From: Cyprinodon diabolis
Taxonomy: Eukaryota; Chordata; Actinopteri; Cyprinodontiformes; Cyprinodontidae
NCBI GenBank assembly: GCA_030533445.1
Contig: CM060075.1
Coordinates: 33,991,196 to 34,055,195 of the forward strand
Length of the DNA: 64,000 bases
Direction of reading: 5' to 3'
Under the pieces are notes generated by a model. That model was not told the origin of the DNA. It saw nothing but the letters and a program-made list of their open reading frames with translations, and ran no database searches. This document shows positions 56,625 to 64,000 of the stretch, piece by piece. Each line of letters opens with the position of its first letter. The stretch's first letter is position 1. The position numbers and the translations under genes are program-made.

Positions 56625-57539
56625 TGAGCAATATGCCAGAATGTATGAGTGTGTATAAGGAAGAGGCTTTTATTCTGTAGAGTCCCTGTAGTCCTTTTTT
56701 GAAAGTCCATCATGGATGTGCATCAAAAGATGGGTCATGCCCAGCAGTGATGTAGAATCCATTTCCAAATGTTAAATCACTGGTTTTCCATGTTATTAGG
56801 TGAATAGTTGCTGTATTACAGAGTAAATGGGAGACTTTTATTGTGAAATTTGCTCTGGGGTGTGTTTTGAAAAGGTCACTAGAGTCTAATAAAAACAACC
56901 TGGAAGAGTTTGGGTCATAATGTTGAGCCATTTGCATCAATTAATGCATTAGTATAATCTAGAGGCTTTTATTTTGTAGGGTCCCTGGAGTCTTATTTTG
57001 AAAGTCCAACAGAGTTGTGTTTAGAGAAAATGTTCAGACCCATCAATGATAGTTGATGACTTTCCAATCGTTAAATCACTCTTTTTCCATGTTATTAGGG
57101 CAGTAGATGAAGCGGAAATGGGAGGCTTTTATTTTGAAATTTGCCATAGGGTGTGTTTTAAACAGTCTCCTAGAGTCTATTCTCTAAAATGGGGTTGAGT
57201 TTGGGTCATAATGTTGAGCCATATAGGGCAATAAATATATGTAAAAAATATAGAGGCTTTTATTTTGTAGGGTCCCTGGAGTCTTATTTTGAAAGTCTAT
57301 CAGTGTTGAGTGGCAAGGGAAGTGTCATGGACATCAGTCATATACTATCCATTTCCCAATGTTAAATCAGTCCTTTCACCCTCCATTAGATTAATATGTG
57401 CTGTTTAAAACAGCAGAGGTAAAATCTGTTTGAAGCTTGGTTACCTTGACAACGCTTAATGAGCCTCTAACTGACACAGACAACAGCTGCACTCACTATT
57501 GGTTTCTTCTTCTCAGGCTTTTTTTATGGGAAGTCTGCT

Positions 57540-57768
57540 CCGAACAAAGGAGCGCTGAAGGAAAACCGTAAATGGAATCTAAAAAATTATTTCAGTCTAA
57601 GCAACAGCAATCCTTTTTCTCAGACTGGGGGAACTTTCATGTCTGTAGGTCTTTCACAACCCAAAACGAAGCACAAACAACATGGTTGGTCCCACCTGCT
57701 CCTCCCTTTGTTTTAACTGCAGCACTTCACTCTCACTCACATTTTACTGTAGCTGCTAAAGCACCCCT
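57540..57768 (+). repeat. Extra diverged ~230-bp sub-repeat in unit 5
   Basis: Begins CCGAACAAAGGAGCGCTGAAGG, a diverged form of CCGAACAAACGACTGCTGAGC. It continues with the shared CAGACTGGGG, TCTGTAGGTCTTTCACAACCC and CACCTGCTCCTCCC words. Units 1-4 and 6 lack it at this place. It is more diverged than the surrounding homogenised repeats, so it is probably an old copy that the others lost, not a fresh duplication. Confidence 0.85.
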
Positions 57769-59511
57769 CCGAACAAACGACTGCTGAGCAAAAACCGTAG
57801 GAGTTATTTAAAAAACATTTTCACCATGAGCATCAGCAATCCTTCGACTCCAACTATACCAACTTTGGTGTATGTGTGTCATTCAGAAAAATATTTATGA
57901 CGAGTTGAAAACACATAGTCTGATTCGTTTCTCTCCCATCTTCAGCTCAAAAAGAATAGAGAAAGGCTGAAACTCTCATCGACTTTAGGTTGGTCTGGAG
58001 GGTTTTTAAGGAAAAGTATTAATCCTACCGTAATTCCGAAGACATTGTGTGAGTCCAGAGGTTTCAGTCTACAAACTGACCAAAAATGGTGACTGTAGCT
58101 CCAAATATGTGGCCGTGAGGGCGAGAATAAGATGTTTGATCTGAAAAAAATGGCCGCCTCACACTAAGATTTCAGCAGCTGCACTCTAGCAGGCTGCTGC
58201 AGAAGCTAACTGTCAGCTAGCTTCCAGGTGCTTACCCTCCGAACAAACGACTGCTGAGCAAAAACCGTAAAAGATATCTGAAAAATTCTTTCAGTGAAAG
58301 CAACATCTATCCTTTGTCTCAGACTGGGGTAACCTTCATGTCTGTAGGTCTTTCACAACCCAAAACGAAGCACAAACAAAATGGTTGGCCCACCTGCTCC
58401 TCCCTTTCTTTTAACTGCAGGACCTCACTCTCACTCACCTTTTAGCTGCTAAAGCACCCCTCCGAACAAACGACTGCTGAGTAAAAACCGTAAAAGGTAT
58501 CTGAAAAATTCTTTTTATCTAAGCGACAGCTATATCTTGTCTTCGATTGGAGTAACTTTCATGGCTGTAGGTCATCTACAACCTGAATGGGAAGAGAAAG
58601 AAAAAGAAAAAACGTTTCATCACACCTAAGCTTCTAATTGAGCTAGCTGCAGCAGGTCACTGTCACTCAGCTTTCAGGTGCTTAAAATGTCCTCCGAACA
58701 AACGACTGCTGAGCAAAAACCGTATGAGTTATTCAAAAAAATTTTTCACCGTGAGCGTCAGTCATCCTTCGACTCCAACTATGCCAACTTTGGTGTATGT
58801 GTGTCATTCAGAAAAATATTTATGACGAGTTTAAAACACATAGTCTGATTCGTTTTTCTCCCCTCTTCTGCTCCAAAACCAATGAAAAACAGCTCTGATT
58901 TTCATCGACTTTAGGTCGGTCTGGAGGGTTTTTAAGGAAAAGTATTAATCCTACCGTAATTCCGAAGATATTGTGTGGGTCCAGAGATTTCAGTCTACAA
59001 ACTGACCAAAAATGGTGACTCTAGGTATAAATATGTGGCCGTGAGGGCGAGTTTAAAATGTTTTTTTGTGTTTAAAAAACGCCTGCCTCACACTCTAGCT
59101 TTTCAGTTGCTCCACTCTAGCAGGCTGGATTTTGCTAAAACTTTGTGGCGCTTGAGGTCTGATTATACAAAAACCGTAGCAGTTATCAACATACTGTCTT
59201 CAGTTTTAAATAGACGAAGGATTTATCTACAAACTGAGCTTCAAACTGTTTTTCTAGGTGAATGTATGCCGACACAGTGAAGTGCTGTTTTTTTATGCTT
59301 TTTTTTTCCTCTCCCCATTCATTTCCTATGGGATTTTTTTGCGACGTTTTCGCTAATAATTCGCAAACCTTCGGACTAATGAGAAAGTTTTATACAAGCA
59401 CACATCACCCCATTGGTCCCGACGCGTGTGCCAACTTTGGGCCCGATCCGCCAAACCGTGCGGGACTAGTTACGCGCCGAAGTTTTGGGTATACGGGAGA
59501 ATTATAATAAT

Positions 59512-59643
59512 AATAATACGCGGAATAAATATGTGCAATAGTAGTAGGTGGGCCATGCCTTCGGCATGTGGCCCCCCAATAATACGCGGAATAAATATGT
59601 GCAATAGTAGTAGGTGGGCCATGCCTTCGGCATGTGGCCCCCC
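59512..59643 (+). repeat. Hairpin-module dimer at unit 5/6 junction
   Basis: Two modules starting ACGCGGAATAAATATG at 59518 and 59584 (66-bp period), with the same CATGCC/GGCATG hairpins as in unit 3. Confidence 0.92.
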
Positions 59644-62600
59644 AACTAGAAAATTTCTAAAGAAATTTTGAGGGGGGCCACCTACTGCCCGTCTGGGGAA
59701 CCGGGCCAATACGGCCCTGGCAAGTGACGTCGGGGCTCCCCAGACCAACTGCTTACGCCTTTGAGGGCTGCTGAGGGAAGGAAAGAGGGCAAGTTCATGG
59801 GCAAAGAGACCTGTGTGCCACTTGTGCTGAAATCTGGGAAATAGACGTGCACAGCGTATGATGCACAAGGGTAATATGGGTTGTCCATATTGAAACACAG
59901 TGGGTAAAGCCCAGTTGGCGGGCTTCGTCCGCCTGCTAGGAGCCATCTCAGTGAAGAAAAAAATCACCAATGGCGGGCTCTGCCCGCCTTCTAAGAGCCA
60001 TTGCAGTGATGAAATCACCAATGGCGGGCTCCGCCCGCCTGCTAAGAGCCATTGCAGTGATGTAATCACCTTTGGCGGGCTCCGCCCGCCTGTTACCATT
60101 GGCGGGCTCCGCCCGCCTTCTAAGAGCCATTGCAGTGATGAAATCACCAATGGCAATGAGCAATATGCCAGAATGTATGAGTGTGTATAAGGAAGAGGCT
60201 TTTATTCTGTAGAGTCCTTGTAGTCTTATTTTGAAAGTCTATCATGAATGTGCATCAAAAGATGGGTCACGCCCAGCAGTGATATAGAATCCATTTCCAA
60301 ATGTTAAATCACTGGTTTTCCATGTTATTAGGTGAATAGTTGCTGTATAACAGAGTAAATGGTAGACTTTTATTGTGAAATTTGCTCTGGGGTGTGTTTT
60401 GAAAAGGTCACTAGAGTCTAATAAAAACAACCTGGAAGAGTTTGGGTCATAATGTTGAGCCATTTGCATCAATTAATGCATTACTATAATCTAGAGGCTT
60501 TTATTTTGTAGGGTCCCTGGAGTCTTATTTTGAAAGTCCAACAGAGTTGTGTTTATAGAAAATGTTCAGACCCGTCAATGATAGTTGATTACTTTCCAAT
60601 CGTTAAATCACTCTTTTTCCATGTTATTAGGGCAGTAGATGAAGCGGAAATGGGAGGCTTTTATTTTGAAATTTGCTATAGGGTGTGTTTTAAACAGTCT
60701 CCTAGAGTCTATTCTCTAAAACGGGGTTGAGTTTGGGTCATAATGTTGAGCCATATAGGGCAATAAATATATGTAAAAAATATAGAGGCTTTTATTTTGT
60801 AGGGTCCCTGGAGTCTTATTTTGAAAGTCTATCAGTGCTGAGTGGCAAGGGAAGTGTCATGTACAGCAGTCATATAGTATCCATTTCCCAATGTTAAATC
60901 AGTCCTTTCACCCTCCATTAGATTAATATGTGCTGTTTAAAACAGCAGAGGTAAAATCTGTTTGAAGCTTGGTAACCTTGACAACGCTTAACGAGCCTCT
61001 CACTGACACAGACAACAGCTGCACTCACTATTGGTTTCTTCTTCCCAGGCTTTTTTGTATGGGAAGAACGGCACCGAACAAACGACTACTGATCAAAAAC
61101 CGTATGAGTTATTCAAAAAACATTTTCACCATGAGCATCAGCAATCCTTCGACTCCAACTATACCAACTTTGGTGTATGTGTGTCATTCAGAAAAATATT
61201 TATGACGAGTGAAAACACATAGTCTGATTCGTTTCTCTCCCATCTTCAGCTCAAAAAGAATAGAGAAAGGCTGAAACTCTCATCGACTTTAGGTTGGTCT
61301 GGAGGGTTTTTAAGGAAAAGTATTAATCCTACCGTAATTCCGAAGACATTGTGTGAGTCCAGAGGTTTCAGTCTACAAACTGACCAAAAATGGTGACTGT
61401 AGCTCCAAATATGTGGCCGTGAGGGCGAGAATAAGATGTTTGATCTGAAAAAAATGGCCGCCTCACACTAAGATTTCAGCAGCTGCACTCTAGCAGGCTG
61501 CTGCAGAAGCTAACTGTCAGCTAGCTTCCAGGTGCTTACCCTCCGAACAAACGACTGCTGAGCAAAAACCGTAAAAGATATCTGAAAAATTCTTTCAGTG
61601 AAAGCAACATCTATCCTTTGTCTCAGACTGGGGTAACCTTCATGTCTGTAGGTCTTTCACAACCCAAAACGAAGCACAAACAAAATGGTTGGCCCACCTG
61701 CTCCTCCCTTTCTTTTAACTGCAGGACCTCACTCTCACTCACCTTTTAGCTGCTAAAGCACCCCTCCGAACAAACGACTGCTGAGTAAAAACCGTAAAAG
61801 GTATCTGAAAAATTCTTTTTATCTAAGCGACAGCTATATCTTGTCTTCAATTGGAGTAACTTTCATGGCTGTAGATCATCTACAAACTGAATGGGAAGAG
61901 AAAGAAAAAGAAAAAACGTTTCATCACACCTAAGCTTCTAATTGAGCTAGCTGCAGCAGGTCAATGTCACTCAGCTTTCAGGTGCTTAAAATGTCCTCCG
62001 AACAAACGACTGCTGAGCAAAAACCGTATGAGTTATTCAAAAAATTTTTTCACCGTGAGCGTCAGTCATCCTTCGACTCCAACTATGCCAACTTTGGTGT
62101 ATGTGTGTCATTCAGAAAAATATTTATGACGAGTTTAAAACACATAGTCTGATTCGTTTTTCTCCCCTCTTCTGCTCCAAAACCAATGAAAAACGGCTCT
62201 GATTTTCATCGACTTTAGGTCGGTCTGGAGGGTTTTTAAGGAAAAGTATTAATCCTACCGTAATTCCGAAGATATTGTGTGGGTCCAGAGATTTCAGTCT
62301 ACAAACTGACCAAAAATGGTGACTCTAGCTATAAATATGTGGCCGTGAGGGCGAGTTTAAAATGTTTTTTTGTGTTTAAAAAACGCCTGCCTCACACTCT
62401 AGCTTTTCAGTTGCTCCACTCTAGCAGGCTGGATTTTGCTAAAACTTTGTGGCGCTTGAGGTCTGATTATACAAAAACCGTAGCAGTTATCAACATACCG
62501 TCTTCAGTTTTAAATAGACGAAGGATTTATCTACAAACTGAGCTTCAAACTGTTTTTCTAGGTGAATGTATGCCGACACAGTGAAGTGCTGTTTTTTATG

Positions 62601-62811
62601 CTTTTTTTTTCCTCTCCCCATTCATTTCCTATGGGATTTTTTTGCGACGTTTTCGCTAATAATTCGCAAACCTTCGGACTAATGAGAAAGTTTTATACAA
62701 GCACACATCACCCCATTGGTCCCGACGCGTGTGCCAACTTTGGGCCCGATCCGCCAAACCGTGCGGGACTAGTTACGCGCCGAAGTTTTGGGTATACGGG
62801 AGAATTATAAT
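59644..62811 (+). repeat. Macrosatellite unit 6
   Basis: The left part follows unit 4 (five-core minisatellite, GTACAGCAG at about 60859). From about 60750 it carries unit 3/5-type variants (ATAGGGCAAT, GTTTCTCTCCC, AAGAATAGAG), so it is a mosaic. A one-base deletion at about 61210 shortens GAGTTGAAAAC to GAGTGAAAAC. Confidence 0.95.
59917..60156 (+). repeat. GC-rich minisatellite of unit 6 (5 cores)
   Basis: Cores at 59917 (GGCGGGCTTCGTCCGCC, one CpG decayed), 59972, 60023, 60074 and 60101. Confidence 0.93.
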
Positions 62812-64000
62812 AACTAGAAAATTTCTAAAGAAATTTTGAGGGGGGCCACCTACTGCCCGTCTGGGGAACCGGGCCAATACGGCCCTGGCAAGTGACGTCG
62901 GGGCTCCCCAGACCAACTGCTTACGCCTTTAAGGGCTGCAGAGGGAAGGAAAGAGGTCAAGTTCATGGGCAAAGAGAGCTGTGTGCCACTTGTGCTGAAA
63001 TCTGGGAAATAGACGTGCACAGCGTATGATGCACAAGCGTAATATCGGTTGTCCATATTGAACCACAGTGGGTAAAGCTCAGTTGGCGTGCTCCACCCGC
63101 CTGCTAGGAGCCATTGCAGTGATGAAAAAAATCACCATTGGCGGGCTCCGCCCGCCTTCTAAAAGCCATTGCAGTGATGAAATCACCAATAGCGGGCTCT
63201 GCCCGCCTGCTAATAGCCATTGCAGTGATGTAATCACCATCGGCGGGCTCCGCCCGCCTGCTACCATTGGCGGGCTCCGCCCGCCTTGTAAAATCCATTG
63301 CAGTGATGAAATCACCATTGGCGGGCTCCGCCCACCTTCTAAGAGCCATTGCAGTGATGAAATTACAAGTGGCAATGAGCAATATGCCAGAATGTATGAG
63401 TGTGTATAAGGAAGAGGCTTTTATTCTGTAGAGTCCCTGTAGTCCTTTTTTGAAAGTCCATCATGGATGTGCATCAAAAGATGGGTCATGCCCAGCAGTG
63501 ATGTAGAATCCATTTCCAAATGTTAAATCACTGGTTTTCCATGTTATTAGGTGAATAGTTGCTGTATTACAGAGTAAATGGGAGACTTTTATTGTGAAAT
63601 TTGCTCTGGGGTGTGTTTTGAAAAGGTCACTAGAGTCTAATAAAAACAACCTGGAAGAGTTTGGGTCATAATGTTGAGCCATTTGCATCAATTAATGCAT
63701 TAGTATAATCTAGAGGCTTTTATTTTGTAGGGTCCCTGGAGTCTTATTTTGAAAGTCCAACAGAGTTGTGTTTAGAGAAAATGTTCAGACCCATCAATGA
63801 TAGTTGATGACTTTCCAATCGTTAAATCACTCTTTTTCCATGTTATTAGGGCAGTAGATGAAGCGGAAATGGGAGGCTTTTATTTTGAAATTTGCCATAG
63901 GGTGTGTTTTAAACAGTCTCCTAGAGTCTATTCTCTAAAATGGGGTTGAGTTTGGGTCATAATGTTGAGCCATATAGGGCAATAAATATATGTAAAAAAT
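62812..64000 (+). repeat. Macrosatellite unit 7, truncated by window end
   Basis: 1189 bp are visible, nearly identical to the start of unit 5 including its private head haplotype. The array therefore continues beyond the window. Confidence 0.95.
63085..63375 (+). repeat. GC-rich minisatellite of unit 7 (6 cores)
   Basis: Cores at 63085, 63140, 63191, 63242, 63269 and 63320. The last reads GGCGGGCTCCGCCCACC, a C-to-T-type change seen from the opposite strand. Confidence 0.93.

Larger units (their letters stand above)
56061..59643 (+). repeat. Macrosatellite unit 5, longest, with an extra sub-repeat
   Basis: 3583 bp. Its extra length comes from a sixth minisatellite core, a fifth ~230-bp sub-repeat (57540-57768) and the terminal hairpin dimer. 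The head carries a distinctive haplotype shared only with unit 7 (AAGCGTAATATCGG at about 56284, GGCGTGCTCCACCCGCC at 56334). Confidence 0.95.
43322..64000. repeat. Macrosatellite array, ~3.14-3.58-kb units, head to tail
   Basis: Seven unit starts, each opening AACTAGAAAATTTC, lie at 43322, 46462, 49610, 52890, 56061, 59644 and 62812. The units are therefore 3140, 3148, 3280, 3171, 3583 and 3168 bp, with a seventh truncated by the window. The order of parts is constant: head, GC-rich ~51-bp minisatellite, three ~290-bp sub-repeats, four or five ~230-bp sub-repeats, CpG-dense tail, AAT tract. By eye, identity between units is very high outside the minisatellite and junctions. No open frame with an ATG and conserved-family content is present. 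Confidence 0.97.

Overview
The window reads as non-coding, repeat-laden chromosomal DNA from a ray-finned (teleost) fish. The pointers are DD34E Tc1 transposons with long IR/DR inverted repeats, hAT-type MITEs of the 'AAGTA-rich' kind, L2/Rex-like LINE pieces, several dispersed repeats familiar from percomorph genomes, and long (ATCC)n and (TTCC)n microsatellites. The species cannot be named from sequence alone. I recognise no host protein-coding gene, tRNA or rRNA in the 64 kb; the only full-length plausible protein is a Tc1 transposase.

Layout. 1-1350: two Tc1-family remnants, the first with a one-base frameshift and the second heavily decayed. 1350-8260: mostly single-copy AT-rich DNA with one dispersed repeat. 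8263-9868: a complete, young-looking Tc1 element with ~207-bp inverted repeats, TA flanks and an intact 340-aa transposase. 10776-12592: LINE tatters and a 3'-truncated Tc1 element ending at a (TA)n tract. 14686-17377: a 36-bp palindrome, a 1.1-kb C-rich segment, a dispersed repeat and a perfect 25-bp-arm hairpin. 18365-19652: a hAT MITE with an 8-bp target duplication, interrupted by a 667-bp solo LTR with its own 5-bp duplication. 19765-20850: a second degenerate MITE. 23397-28560: LINE and other dispersed-repeat fragments. 32649-33370: two more short repeats. 40713-42660: microsatellite cluster.

43322-64000 is the striking part: a head-to-tail macrosatellite of ~3.14-3.58-kb units, six complete and a seventh cut by the window end, so the array continues beyond it. 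Each unit has the same order: a head with an 8-bp-arm hairpin and a CTCF-core-like match; a ~51-bp GC-rich minisatellite of 4-6 cores; three ~290-bp sub-repeats; four (five in one unit) ~230-bp sub-repeats; and a CpG-dense tail ending in an AAT tract. Two of the six internal junctions carry an extra hairpin dimer. Diagnostic variants partly alternate between units (a two-unit higher-order period of ~6.3-6.75 kb) but are mosaic, which suggests gene conversion or unequal exchange. The array begins exactly at a unit boundary, so the unit may be a defined element (possibly Helitron-like) that became tandem.

The apparent open reading frames in the array lack ATG starts or arise because the minisatellite period is a multiple of three, so I do not call them genes.
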